Positions 36,100 through 48,156 of a stretch of DNA of 64,000 nucleotides are shown in pieces. Source of the stretch: Colletotrichum lupini. Lineage: Eukaryota > Ascomycota > Sordariomycetes > Glomerellales > Glomerellaceae. The stretch is from positions 6,324,001 to 6,388,000 of the forward strand of contig NC_064678.1 of the NCBI RefSeq assembly GCF_023278565.1. The letters are read 5' to 3'. Position numbers and translations under genes: made by a program. Position 1 is the first letter of the stretch; each line of letters opens with the position of its first letter. The notes beneath the pieces were generated by a model that was given only the letters and a program-made list of their open reading frames with translations, was not told the DNA's origin and did not search any database.

Positions 36100-37928
36100 G
36101 TGCATCACGACCGTCGACCTGGCAGGACCTGGGCCTTGTCTGGCGGCCTGGCCTTGTCCCCCATCTCCACTTTCTTTGGGCTCCCCTGGATGGTGCACCT
36201 GCTTGGTGCTTGGTGCCTGCCCTTTCACATCCTTGTCTACCTTGGCCGCCCTGGCCCGTCCTGGTCTGGTTCCCTCCTCCCCCCCCTCTCCTCCACCTTC
36301 CACCCACCCCCGTCTCCTGCCTATCCGTTCCATTGTGAGTGTCTCCTGCCACTGCATTGCTCCTGCTTCAGTGGAATCTCTCTCAAACTGGCAGTAGCGA
36401 CTGGCCGGGCTGCAATTGCTCGTGCTCAGCTCCTGCTTGCTGGTAGGTACTGCTTGCCTTCTTCTCTTTGCTGGGTGCTCCTGCTGCCGCCGCTGCCCAC
36501 ACCTCTGGACCACACCTTTCATCCACCCCTTGTCCTCCTTGCCTGTGCTTCGTCCACTCCTTCCCTCCCACGCCGCCGCCGCGGCACCCACCCATCCACT
36601 CACACACCACACGCACCACTCGCACACACATCCCATCTCCATATCTTGCCGTCCACTCGCTGCCAGTCTCCATCTTCTATTTCTACTTTTGCCCTCTCTT
36701 CCTCTCGTTAGCTCACCGCCCTTCTTTTTTTCCCTCCTTCAACCCTTCTCCCCCTCCTCTTTCCCCCCGCCGCTCTGGTCTGCGATTTGTTCGTTATCGT
36801 CGTCGTCTTTTGGAAGGATAAAAAAGAAAATTCAAAGAAAAGAGACAAAAAAAAGCCCACAAAGCCCAAAAAGCTTTCGCATTCTCTTGAGATCCGTCTC
36901 GCATCATTTTTCAACCAACCGCACAAATTCTTCAGGGGTTCTGGAAGGCTTGCTCACCACAACCACTACGCAATTTCGCTCGACCACCACCACCGCACGT
37001 CAAATTCTTCCACCCTCCGAAAGAGACGAAATCAGAAGGAACAAAAAGGAATCCGGACCAATCCGCCAGCAATCGCATTGTGCATTTTGCATCCTGTCTA
37101 GACCATCGACACACAACAACCCAAACTATCCGAGAAAACACTTTTTAATCGACTGTATTCTACTTCGACTTCGTCCATCCGTTTCTTCTTCGCAACAAAT
37201 ACATCAGAGAAAAAGTCCACTTCTTAATTTTCAGCACCGCTCCGTCCCATCCGACGTATAGCAACGCAAACTCTCCCAGACGCAGGCACATCAGGTTCGC
37301 AGCTACCCCACAACTATTCGGTTTCTTGAGGAAGCTACAGTTGCCTAACTTTCTCTCCTGCCAACCTTGTAGCGACAATCCTCTCGCTTGCGCCTTGAAC
37401 AAAGAAGAGTTGGTTCTTTGTGGTCCACACCTCTTTCCTCGACCATAACCGCTTCTTGCCAAGTGTCTCCAGACGCCCCAGTGCTGTCTACACATCTTCA
37501 TCGGCATCACATTGTCGCCCACTCTTTCATCATTACAATCATTTTTTGTCTTCCCTTGACCTCGACGCCCGGTTACGCGACCACCTAATCTCACCCACCA
37601 CCCACGCCGTCCATCGATATCATCCAAAACACTGCCGATTTTTGGATTTCGACTTTTTGGCACTTTCAACAACTCCGTCGACAGCCTTTTGCTACGATTC
37701 CAGGACTAGCTCCGGATTTCGCCCAAGGATCGTTCGGACACAAAACTGCCTTCACGGACAAAACTGCCAACCGACCCGCATTCTTCCACTATCCTTCTTG
37801 TAATTCGACCTGGTCGCCTCAGCCACTTGCAAGGCTTCCATTTCTCATTTTCCGAGTCTCAACAACTCGGATAACCCGGCAATTCCGCCAACTCATTTCC
37901 GCGACCGACATCGATTCCCGTCTGAGCA
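36100..37928 (+). promoter_or_regulatory. Pyrimidine-rich promoter and long 5' leader
   Basis: Up to 1.8 kb upstream of the Gln-rich protein is rich in C and T on the plus strand, with few purine runs apart from an A/G-rich patch near 36815-36860. This is the composition of long 5' leaders in front of fungal regulatory genes. It keeps a low-complexity frame open at 36416-37261, which I do not regard as a gene. Upstream short frames and leader introns (for example GTAGGTACT near 36440) are possible, but transcript data are needed to define them. Confidence 0.5.
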
Positions 37929-38312
37929 ATGGACGCAGGCGGTCTCGCTCAAATGAACTCAACAAACTTCTCCTCGGGCAACAGCCTCGCCATGCCTGGC
38001 GGAGGTCTCGCCTCGCGCCGCGGTGGCCCCGTCAAGCCTCTATCGCTGTCCAGCGCCACTCCCGGCAGCAACGCCGCCGACAATGGGGCGCCCACTCCCC
38101 GTACCAGCCGCTCCCATCTTCTTGCTGGTTTGAGAACCGCTCCGAAGTCCGCTACCGCCGCCAACTTTTCCGCTACCAACAACGCCAACGTTGCTTCGCC
38201 CACGTCTCAGTCTTTTGCTGCTAGGAGCAACAACCTGAGCTCCAACATGTATGCCCAGGCCCAGGGTAACCAGTACAACGGCCCCAAGACAGCCCTTCCT
38301 CGGTATGCTGGT

Positions 38313-38345
<33 letters not shown>

Positions 38346-39638
38346 GCCTACCAGTCTGTTCCCTCCAGCCAGCATTACAGCGCTGAGCAGGTTCTTGCTC
38401 CCCCTGAGATTCACTTCGATGAGCAGGAACAGATGGACCCGAGCTTGTACGCCCAGCTGGTTGCCACCAACATGTACCTTGCTCAGCAGCAGCAGCGTCT
38501 TCAGCAACAGCTTCTCAGTGTTCAGGCCGCTGCTCAACAATTCCAGGGCCTGAATCTGCAAGGCGCCCAGCAACAGATTCAGCAGCAACAGCTCGCCATG
38601 TACCAGCAGCAGCAACAGCTTCAGAGCATCCAGCAGTCGATGATGGGACAGATGCAGCAGCCTCAGCAACAGGTCTACACGTACTACGACCCCGTTACCC
38701 GTCAACAAGGCTACTACATTGACCAGGGGCAAATCGACCAGCAGGCTCAGCTGACTCAGATATACGCCGCCTTGGCTCAGCAGCAGCAACAGCAGCAGCA
38801 GCAGCAAGCTCCTCGCGTCCAGGTGTCCCCTCCTCCCGAGAACCACGCCACTCCGTATCGTACTACAACCCCTCCCAAGCGCTACGAGTCACCCTCTGAG
38901 GTTGCTCCTCTGCCTCCCCCGTCGGCGAATGCCTTTCGCCGTGGCCATAAGAAGGTCATGTCGCTTGCTCTGAACGGTAACAACCAGGCCAACCTTTCGC
39001 CTTCCCAAGAGCCTCCCAAGTCTGCTGGTCCCAAAACGGCCTCTTTCCCGTTGACTCCTTTGTCCGGCGGCTACGGGCCCGGTCAGGGACGCGCCGGCGA
39101 GCACCCCATTCGTCAGCCTCGTGGACCTCCTTCCATTGAGGAGTTGAAGGCCAAGCCCATTGCAAAGATGGAGGGCAGCAAGAACTTTGCCACCCGCGCC
39201 CGCCGATCTGCAGTGCACAACCTTGTCCGTGCTGGACGTGAGCGTAGAAAGGGCCCAGGCAGTTCCAATGGTAGCATGAGCCCGGTCTCAGAGAGTGCTG
39301 AGGAAGAGTCTGGTACCCCCATCACCGACAATGAGTCCGACTCTGGTCGCAGTGGATCCGGCAGCCTTGCCGGCGATATCGACTGCTCCTTGCCTAGCTC
39401 AAGAACTTCGACCAACGGCAGCTGGGGAGCTATTGGCTCCGACCGCCCGAGCTCCCGTCAAAGAACTCGCAAGAGTGTTGACAGCATTGGCAGCAACGAG
39501 AGCGGCGAGAACAGCTTCGCCAGCGTCTTCAAGAACTCGGCCCAACGCGCCGGTGTTGAAGTAGCGGACGGACAGCGCAAGGCGCCCATGCTGGTCTTGA
39601 CCAGCGCCGAGAAGCGCAAGAGCGGCATTCTTGCGTAG
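37929..39638 (+). CDS. Glutamine-rich low-complexity protein, 569 aa
   Basis: Single-exon frame. Residues 1-125 are Ser/Asn/Ala-rich with scattered basic residues. Two pure glutamine runs occur (11 Q at 129-139, 10 Q at 284-293) inside a long Q/M/Y-rich region (about 129-295) with repeated AQQQQ and QQLQ units. That region includes VYTYYDPVTRQQGYYIDQGQ, prion-like in composition and probably partly coiled coil. After a Pro-rich linker comes the part that looks conserved: FPLTPLSGGYGPGQG, EHPIRQPRGPPSIEELKAKP and FATRARRSAVHNLVRAGRER. The C-terminus is Ser-rich and ends in LVLTSAEKRKSGILA. No enzymatic or RNA-binding domain is visible. The composition suits a protein that condenses with RNA or in cell-cycle or polarity regulation, but this is inference. 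The ATG at 37929 follows a CAAUG-like context after the long leader. Confidence 0.8.
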
Positions 39639-40404
39639 ACTTGTTGGTCCCCGGACGTTACGACGACTATGCACACCTATGTCTTTCCTTATTGACGACC
39701 TGCATGAGGGGGAGGTTGACCCTCGGCCCCATACCCTGCAGGATTGAACGATGGGTTGGACGGTCTGGCGCGCTCTTACGAATCATATGGTGTTCTTTTC
39801 AAGGGGTTAGGTGGCTCATTTTACATTTCAGCATCCGAGGCTTGGTTGACTCACAAATTCATTTTCACTTCTTTTACATTCTTAACCAAGTCATGGGATT
39901 ATCGACAGCCTCTCGCTACTGATATTCCTCGCATGGCTCTGGACAAGCAACACCCCACAGACTCACAACAGTCTCGGAGCTGGACGGATCGAGAGAATGA
40001 TATACCATTGGGGCAGGGGAGTAAGGAAAGATTTGGGCCAAGCTTGGGTTTCTTTCTTCTCAAGTGAACATGGAACTTTGGTTCTGCGCGACGGGACTCG
40101 GAACAATTTCCTGAGATGGAATCGGATGAGCCCGGACGACGTGAGACGCTTGCTTTTCGTTTTCTCTTTAAGGTCCTCGTGGGAATTCTCTACATCTAAG
40201 GCAAACACAAATTCGCAGTCGTTTCGTCGGCGCTGGCTGGAAAGCCGGCCCGATGATCATGATGATGGCGGCTGACAGGACAGGAACGTAGTTAGCATAG
40301 CAATAGGCACAATACAGATTGATGCCCAACATTTGTTCTGTCCATATTAACAGCGCCAAGTGTTTGATTATAACCAAGGTGTACGGTGCGTAACTCTATT
40401 TAGT
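39639..40404. other. 3' intergenic region between convergent genes
   Basis: 767 bp separating the ends of the Gln-rich gene and the short-chain dehydrogenase, which face each other. It is expected to contain both 3' UTRs. No gene seen. Confidence 0.6.
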
Positions 40405-41355
40405 CTATGCTTTGTTGCCCGACTTGAATGATTCCGCCATCTTGTCAAACATCTTTTTCTTGTCCGTCTCGACGTGAGCAAAATTCTTGGCCGGCCCAAC
40501 GATGATTTCATCCTCCTCCCCCTTCTCGAGCGCGGCCCAGGTCTCGTCGGTGAACTCTTCCAGAGGCATACCAAAGTTGGTCTGGCCCGCCGCGACCAGT
40601 TCCGGCTGCTGGGAGTGCAGCTCCGTCTGCACGGCGGGCGGGACGACCTCGATAACGCGGACGTGGGCGGAGGACGGGCTCGACTGCAGCTGGGCGCGGA
40701 GGGACCAGGCGAGGGAGTGGAGGGCGGATTTGGTGGCGCAGTAGTTTGGGCAGCGGGGGATCGGGACGAGGGCTAGGCCCGAGGAGACGAGGATTATGGA
40801 TGTCGTTGTTCGAGCGGTGCTGATGCTGGTGTTGAGAGATTGGAGGTGCGGGAGGAAGTGGGTGATGAGGTGGATTGGGGCGAGGTAGTTTGTTATTAGC
40901 TCTGCTGAGACGGAGGGGAGGGAGATTGTGGAGGGGGAAGTGAAGTCTATGCTGCGCTGGATGCCTGCGTTGAGGATGATTGTGTCTAGGGTTGGGTGGG
41001 TTGATGTTATTCTGGAAGGTTTGTTAGTTTTAGCATGTCGTCGATATGTGGGATGGAGGGGGCTGGCAGTTGAGGTATCTCTGGTGACGTTGCCGTGCTT
41101 CCATGACGGAGAGGATGTAGAGACGAGGTAAACTCACTTCTCGACCCACGCCGGCAGGGCCGCGAGGTCGGCGATATCAAACGGCTCGGCGGCGACTTTA
41201 TCGGCGCCGTGGGCGGAGACGAGGGTGTCGAGGCGGTCTTCGCGGCGGCCGACGGCGATGACAAAAGTGCCGTTTGCGATTAGGCGCTCGGCGAGGGCGA
41301 GGCCTATGCCGGATGTCGCGCCTGTGATGAGGGCTGTTTTGGAGGGGAAGGGCAT
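40405..41355 (-). CDS. Short-chain dehydrogenase/reductase, DltE-like
   Basis: NAD(P)-dependent oxidoreductase with a Rossmann fold, probably cytosolic, substrate unknown. Exons on the minus strand are 41138-41355 and 40405-41011. The 126-bp intron 41012-41137 (GTGAGT..CCAG) joins WVE/KITSTHPTLDTIILNAG in frame. The product is 274 residues, normal for classical SDRs. Visible motifs are the cofactor loop TGATSGIG (11-18), NAG (87-89), the catalytic Ser in LVSSGLA (149-150) and the YxxxK pair Tyr163 and Lys167 in NYCATK. The LILNAGIQR-type strand and the C-terminal stretch MPLEEFTDETWAALEKG with an IIVGPAKN strand resemble the DltE-like group of fungal SDRs. It converges on the Gln-rich gene. 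Confidence 0.9.
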
Positions 41356-42832
41356 TGTGATTGTGGTGGTTGTGTGTGCGCTTCGGTGGTTGAGCCTTTG
41401 GAGGGCTGGTGAGTTGTGAGTCTGGCTTTCTTGTTGCGAGGCTGGGAGGTGTATTGGGCTTTCGATCCCTCTAATCGAAATTATGGTGAACGTCGAGCTT
41501 GTTGCGGGGTGGTGGTCGAGCCGATCTTGAGCCGATGGGGTTTTGATAGGGTGTCTGAGGTGTGAGGGTCATTGTTACGTTCCCCCTGCTTCCGCGATCG
41601 CGGATCCGGTGGGGCCGGATATATGAGCGGGGGTGCAGCCGGCTTTTCTTTGAGCGATGATACTCGGGACGATGTGACGTTGATAGAGGAGGTTCCGTGC
41701 AGGCGGATATCAGTGGGGGCTGTTTGATATGTTGGAGATCGGTCGATGGGGGTGTTTGCTCTCAATCTGATGTTGTTGCTTAAGGCTTGTGTCGATCGGA
41801 CGGTTGTTAATGAGGCTGAATGACTTGAGTAGGCGGTTGTCGTTGAGGTGTATACTTCCGTCTTGGATCACTATTCGCTCACGTTGGTGTATCTGTTGCA
41901 GCCAATGTGCAGAGAGTAGGGAACGATCACAACGGTGAAGACCGAGGGCTATTGTACAAGCTGATATGATTCTTCTGATCAAGATGAGTGAGTGGGCGAG
42001 TGCGAATGGAAAAACGACGATGGAAAGCTCTGTTGAGAGATGTACACCTTCACTAATTACGTTCTCTGAGGTATTTATCACTGGATGCAGGTGTGAAAAC
42101 AGGGCGAGAACACAAGAAACACTATAAGTTCGATGATCAAGTATGGGTAGCAATACTGGCAGGGAGTGGTGATCACTCCAAGTTATACGGCAGGGAGCAG
42201 TTTATGGCCGTCAAGTCTAGGGGCATGGCAAGCCAGCTGCGTGTTAATCGATTCAGGCCTCGACTTTTGTATCCCAGTAGGAACCAAATATGGGCTGCTC
42301 AACAAGTGGCCCAAGGCGATACTTGACATAAGTAGAGTGGTAATGACAATCGAAAAGCATCTGACAATGGTCAAGTAAGATTGCAAGAAAACTGCTGCAA
42401 TGTGGAAAAGGTCTCAGAAAGGGGAGTGGCGATCGCAAGGAAACTAGAGCCGGCTTAGAAACATGGACTAATAAGAATAGAGGGAATACGATACTCATTT
42501 GAGGGGCTCTGTTTATAACCCGGGACTGAACCCCAATGAGAGCATCCGGCTTCGAGGATTGAAGATGATTTAAGCTCCATCGACTAGTCTCAAGCCAAGT
42601 TGAGCCTATGTTGGACGTGTTCCTGGCCAGTATTGCTAACCTGCTTGGGAAGTTAGCTGTGTGCGGCGCAGTCAGGCCCATAGATCTATATATCACTGGG
42701 CCGTCTATGGAGACAGAGGGAAAAAACCCGACTTCACTCTTCCAATAATCACCACCTTTGCGCCTCTAGCTTATTCTCCCAGTCAGATTGGAGCCTCCAC
42801 AGTAACCCATATCTGGCTCGTAGCGGTCCACG
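41356..42832. other. Intergenic, no gene seen
   Basis: Promoter side of the dehydrogenase plus about 1 kb of DNA with only short overlapping frames. No domain recognised. Confidence 0.5.
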
Positions 42833-43540
42833 ATGCCCACTTTTGACTGCTTTCCCCTGCTCCACCTCGAAGTGCGTCAACGCATCTGGGAGCTTGCCAT
42901 GGAACCCCGCCAGATTGTGTACGGCGAAGAACCACCTGCCTACAGGCAATGCCCCTAGCCATCATCTGCGCCGTCGCCTCCCCTACTTCACACCTGCCTC
43001 GAATCTCGGACGCATCTCCAGCGCTTTCACGCCAAGCTGAATGTCCGACGATGCGCAAGGTCATCATTCTTGGAACAGACTGCGAGTTGTTCTACTACAA
43101 CTATTGCTCCTGGAAACTGTCACAATCCTTCATCTGGAGTCACCGGAGAGAATAGACGAGAATTGGTGGGCCGGTTGGGATGACATGATGGCCAGCTACT
43201 ATTTCCGTGACGACCCTGTCGCCTTCTACACGCGGATTCTTGACCCCAAGTACCCGCCTTACGAGATCAACCCGGAGAACTACCTGAAAGTTGAGCGAGC
43301 CCACCGAAGAAGGCTGGTGGCGGAGCAACCCGACTAGTACGAGCCGGGCTATGAGGTATCCGACTCAGACGACGACGTCTGTGGATCAAACCGCTTTCGC
43401 AAAGGCTACGGCCGTCATCTGGAGGGCTACACGGGGCCCCGGTGGTCATCCAACCAACCTGTGCAGTCAGGATTGGATGGCGCGCGTGTACATCGGAAGA
43501 AATTGAGTAGAGCGGCACTGGATCAAGTCGCAAAGTAGAA
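42833..43540 (+). pseudogene. 2EXR-domain protein, pseudogene
   Basis: From the ATG at 42833 the reading MPTFDCFPLLHLEVRQRIWE continues LAMEPRQIVYGEEPP, the start of the fungal 2EXR domain (Pro-x-Leu-x-x-Glu-x-Arg-x-x-Ile-Trp-x-x-Ala). An in-frame TAG at 42956-42958 interrupts it, after which the same frame continues PPLLHTCLESRTHLQ, the second conserved part of the family. The reading then shifts frame (MRKVIILGTDCELFYY in one frame, ETVTILHLESPERIDENWW in another) and proceeds past a further TAG after LVAEQPD into YEPGYEVSDSDDD. Both TAGs could derive from CAG (Gln) by C-to-T change in a CpA context. Function of the family is unknown; members are numerous in fungal genomes. Confidence 0.7.
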
Positions 43541-43952
43541 GGGTGGTTGGCGATGGTCAAGCAGGCCGGTGAGAAAAGGAGGATCGTAATGAGGTAGATA
43601 CCCAAGACGTTAAAGAAGGCATAGGTAAGGTAACGTGTAGAAGGTTGAGAACTAGAGAGACTGAAAGTGATCTGCTGCCTCAAGTTAGTAACTACGTGGT
43701 GGCATTACTTGTCTTTTAGACACACAAACAATAACGCTTGTATCACAATGAAAAAGTGCCTTGCAACTAACTACAAGTACCTTCGAAAACAATAATAGGC
43801 ACAGGGGTGGAGAATAACGACTTGGTCTCGCGGAACGCATGTCCCAAGCCCGCCGCAAGGTTCCTCCTTTCCCTCTCAACACATGTGATGATGGACTATT
43901 GCAGTAGAAGTTGCAGCTATTCGTTGTCGATAAACAGAACCAGCCCAGCCGC

Positions 43953-44947
43953 CTATTCAGCGTAAGCCTCGCTCAACATAGACTGTAGTCTTTCGGCGAT
44001 TCTGTCGTTCTTAATGAGAGGGACTGGGTAATACATGTCATTGTCAAAACATGCCGTGACGAGATGATGAATAGGTTCGTCTGGTGATTGTCCAGCTTTC
44101 CCCAAGTAGTATTCGAAGCCTATTCGCGTGGCCTACGTGAGGGCATCAATGGAGATGCTGTTACCGCCAGGTGCCCAACATGAAAAGTTCAGATGCTGGA
44201 AACACAGATCTTGTATCTGATTTAACTATGGATATGCATGACGTTCTCACGTGGTCACAAAGTTCGGGTTTTATGATCGAGCAATAGGCCATCGTCTAAT
44301 TCGAGGAATATCAAATTATAACTATCACGCAGATTTTGGCGCCTACCCGACCCGCATTCCCTTCTCCGTACCAAACATCTTTCTTTTGACAAGATCACTC
44401 ACGACGAGAAAAGCCCAACGTAGCCAATACCCTCATGAATGACGTCTTAGAGTTGTAGTTGCTGGTGGGAACGCCAAGTTCCCGCTTAGCGGCATCAATA
44501 AGAGTCAACGCGTTCTGGCGCTGCATCTTCTCGATGTCATTGACCTTTTTCGCGGTGTCCAGTTCCTGATGGAGATGCCGGATTTCCTTGGCCAACCTCT
44601 CCATCTCCTCCATCTGCATCAGCACGTATTTCTGAGCACGAGCAACGTACCCTTCGTATTCCTTTACACATTTGTACGTTAGTAAGTGCGCTTTACAAAA
44701 TTCCGAGTTCCACAGGCGGGGACTGGGGAAGGCTTAGGTTTCAAGTTACCGCTTGGAGTTCTTTCAGTTGATCTTCGAGATCTCGGATATCTCCTGCCCA
44801 TGACTGACTCTTCCAAGGCGCTTCGCCGGGCTCAGGGTCACGCCATGGCGTAGATGACATTGAGTACGCGGGAGACGGCTCAGAGGGGACCACGATGATT
44901 TGATGACCATCTTCGGAACATGGCGACTGCTCGGTTTTTTCTATCAT
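43953..44947 (-). CDS. Small coiled-coil protein, 207 aa, three exons
   Basis: Not a recognised family. Exons on the minus strand are 44750-44947, 44403-44661 and 43953-44119 (198, 259 and 167 nt, total 624). The first intron (GTAACT..AAAG, 88 nt) is phase 0. The second (GTGAGT..ATAG, 283 nt) is my best in-frame choice, giving GFSRR/FEYYLGKAGQ, and is less certain. The protein starts MIEKTEQSPCSEDGHQ with a Pro/Ser-rich tail. It then has a long helix likely to form a coiled coil across the first junction (DIRDLEDQLKELQA, VLMQMEEMERLAKEIRHLHQ, ELDTAKKVNDIEKMQRQNAL), and a globular-looking end with PIHHLVTACFDNDMYYPVPL and RIAERLQSMLSEAYAE. Fungal-specific hypothetical protein; no function assigned. 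Confidence 0.65.
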
Positions 44948-47900
44948 TGCTTCTTGCCGGTTGGCTGTCTAGAAGCTGAAGGTTACTTGGCGGAGGTTGG
45001 GCGTAAATTATGATACAATTCTGAACTGAATATAATTGAGGGGACAATTTAGGACGTTGTTTGGAATTCCGCGTGACTTATGTGTAAGTCGATAATGTAT
45101 CAGGATTGACTGTCAGATGATGTTCAATTCGGCTATTTAGCATCTACTTACTTATATTCGAATAAGTACTTTTCGATATGTTGTACTAGAAAGATTTGTT
45201 TTAAGCATGAGTTGTCTAGAAGCGTCAATGACATTCACGCCTGGCAACATTTTATTTCTAGAAATCCGACATGGAATCCCTCCTCAGCCCCTACAGCCTT
45301 GAGATCTTGTATTCAGCCTTGAATGTCCATAGAAAGCTTTCTTGACCAATACGAAGCTCTTACTAACTAAGAGTGTTCACATGAAACTGCATTCTCATTA
45401 AGAATCACTTGAATTGTGTTACTTATACCCCATTGACTTCTCGATTATCTTTCTCCTTATTCTATCGAGAATAGGCACCTGTAAGACAAATGTAAGGGCG
45501 TAAGCAGAAGTCGTCTAGAGATCTGCAAAGCTTGCATATTTCAATTCTCGATTGTTGTCTCTGTTATGTGGGCTAGCGACTAACTCATGCTATAACATCT
45601 CACCCTTTACTCCCATTATATTGAAACATATAAGATCAGAGCTTTATGAACTGTACTGATTGATGTAGTCACATCTCATGAGGAGATGTGGGATATTGTG
45701 CCACAGAACAAGCACGTACGAATCAAGCCTCCGCATTCGCCACAAAGTGGCTGACAAGGTCTTAGCATCATTTGGATCACTCTTTCACCAGTCCATTTCT
45801 ACATGGAGAATAGTCTCAGAACTAGACCTAGATTTCTCAAGAACCCCCTCAGAGGTTCCGGTACGTCTCACTCACTGCCCGCTCAAAGCCATCTACCGTT
45901 AGTTACCGAGAGGGAAGTTCCGTCGCTGAAGCCGTGATGGATATAAGAGTCTGGAACATTGCCAGTCGCGCACGTGCCCACTATTACTGTACTGCCCAGA
46001 TGCAAAGGACAGGGGCGGGCCAAGGGGAAACTTGGCGCCGTCTGTTGCCCTGAAACTCCTGCAGCCACCACTCAATTTCCCTTTTGCTCCCGTCGAATAA
46101 CGCTACGCGACGCCACTATTTCCCCAAAGTTCCATTCTCGGTTGATTATCGCCAAGACGGAGAGATGGGGGCGAGGCGCTCTTGGCTCTGCTCCGAGCGT
46201 CACTCGGGAATAGAAACCGACTTCACGCCCACATCACGGTCGAGAGTCCTCTGCAATCCCTCTGTCTGCTGTCGTTCCAGAACGCAGTCGACGCCGTGTT
46301 ACCAGGTGTTTGAGGGAATTGATTTGGCGTGCAGCAAGACCTTCGACAACGTCTAAGAGAGTGAGGCTTGGAATTGGCGGCGACGAATACCCATGTCGGG
46401 TGAGTCGGATGACAATGTCTGTCAAGTTGTCATCGCCGTTGGAAAGGCTGGTCGCCCGAAGGCCTCCCTAATGAGGAAGCTCTAGAAGCGGGTAGGAATC
46501 TATACCATCACGCCGCAGTCATTACATAGCAGTATCAGAGAATCAACTCTCGCATACCGGCAAATTCAAGTCGCTCGAGAGTGGACGTGAAGGCCAAGGG
46601 TGAGTACTATAGTTTAGTAGCCCGATAATGGATCTGATGATAACCTGATGATTGAAGCTATCCAGCCACTTTGCGCTTATCGCGGAGGCGAATTATCCAA
46701 GTAATGCAATTTAGGTCTCAAAAGTGTTGGCATTGCTGAGAACTGCATGTGGGATTTCCAGACATGTGACGTGAGGTGTTATTGATTACTTACTCTGTAC
46801 TACAGTAGCATCATAAGAAGGAAGAATCCTCTGATGCCAATTCGTCAACAAAGGGAAATGCCAAGAGTTGATATCTGCCCTCTTTTGATATAACTCACAG
46901 CTTCCCCATTCATCGATTCATCCACAAAACAAACAGCATTTGCCAACCTTCCACTTCTTGCCATTTCGTTGCAGCCAAATTTCGGTTTGTCGCCAGACTC
47001 CGCAAGGTCCGTGCAGGATTCTGCAAGGCCGGACGTAGCAAAGGCCGTTGCTCATTACTCTCTCGGATTACCCCCGCATCCCTCAGTAACACGATGTCGC
47101 ACTTACATTCCTCGTTGTCCACGATTCTCTATGAGAGAGACAACTGAACAGCATCCTTTGAAATTGAAGCATCTATCTTTACAAGCGTTTCTTCTTGCAA
47201 CATTACGTGCTTCTGCTGTGCCCTCGGAGGATTTCTCTGCTTATTGTCCGGAACGGGCCGTCTACGAAGCTGGGCATATGCCGGGTCCCACGGGTGTAGG
47301 TAGCTGTTGTGGCTAAGCATCAACACCACAGCTATTACTTCTTGTCTTCTGCAACTGCCCACGGCACTCATAGTCGACAACTCTGCATATGTCTTCGATC
47401 CATCCAGGTACTCGAGATTAAGTTTCTAAGCGCCAGTCGCCTGACCAAAAGAGCATCCTCCCCAGCAAGCGAGCTGCTCGTCAGACGCCAAGAGATAGTA
47501 GGGTAGCAGCGCTTGATAGGTTGGATGCGCCGGCAAACCTCTAAGAGGTGGAGAATTGCCGCGCCAAGACACCAGTTGTTCAACGCCTGCCATTCATCTC
47601 CCAGTCGTTTCCTCGATACATGGGTTGGACCACGATCTCACACCCGCACTTGATGTTTCCACGGCCTACCTCCGTCCTCCGCGGCCCCCTCTTGGCCTTC
47701 CTAATACGCTCGGGTCTGTAAGCCATCATGCTACCTTCCCGAAGAGAGGGCCGACCGAAAGCCTCATGGGCGAATTACTTAGTCGCCTGGCCGTCCGGCG
47801 CTGTACATCTCCGATGCGGGCGAGCATGTTCCCGTTGGCCTTCCGAATCTGAAGATACAGCCGCTCCGAAGCCGATGATCTGCACCTCATTTAAGCATAA

Positions 47901-48156
47901 TGCCAAACTTAAACAAGCGTGAGAGGCGTGAGTTGGCGAGACCCAGTGCCGGGCCAAGAGATCCTGCACCTTATTGCTGAGCAGGCTAACAGCTCCCGTG
48001 CTCCCCAACCGTTGCCCCCAACACGCCCAACCTGATTCCTATCTTGAGGATCTTGTACTCCTTCCTATTTAGCTATGCGTATACCATCGCATCGCGGGGT
48101 AGGCGGCAGCCTCCGAAGACACCTTGAAGGACTCACCCGACTAACACTGCTAGCAC
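44948..48156. other. Intergenic, about 3.2 kb, no supported gene
   Basis: From 45000 to 46900 the DNA is moderately AT-rich and open frames are short. From 46.9 to 48.1 kb several overlapping frames exist on both strands without domains. Nothing joins into a plausible product. Confidence 0.45.

Noticed and set aside
36416..37261. 281-codon plus-strand open frame rich in Ser, Pro, His and Leu
   Set aside because: It is a translation of the pyrimidine-rich leader; no complexity or conserved segment, and the opposite strand is also open (35986-36642).
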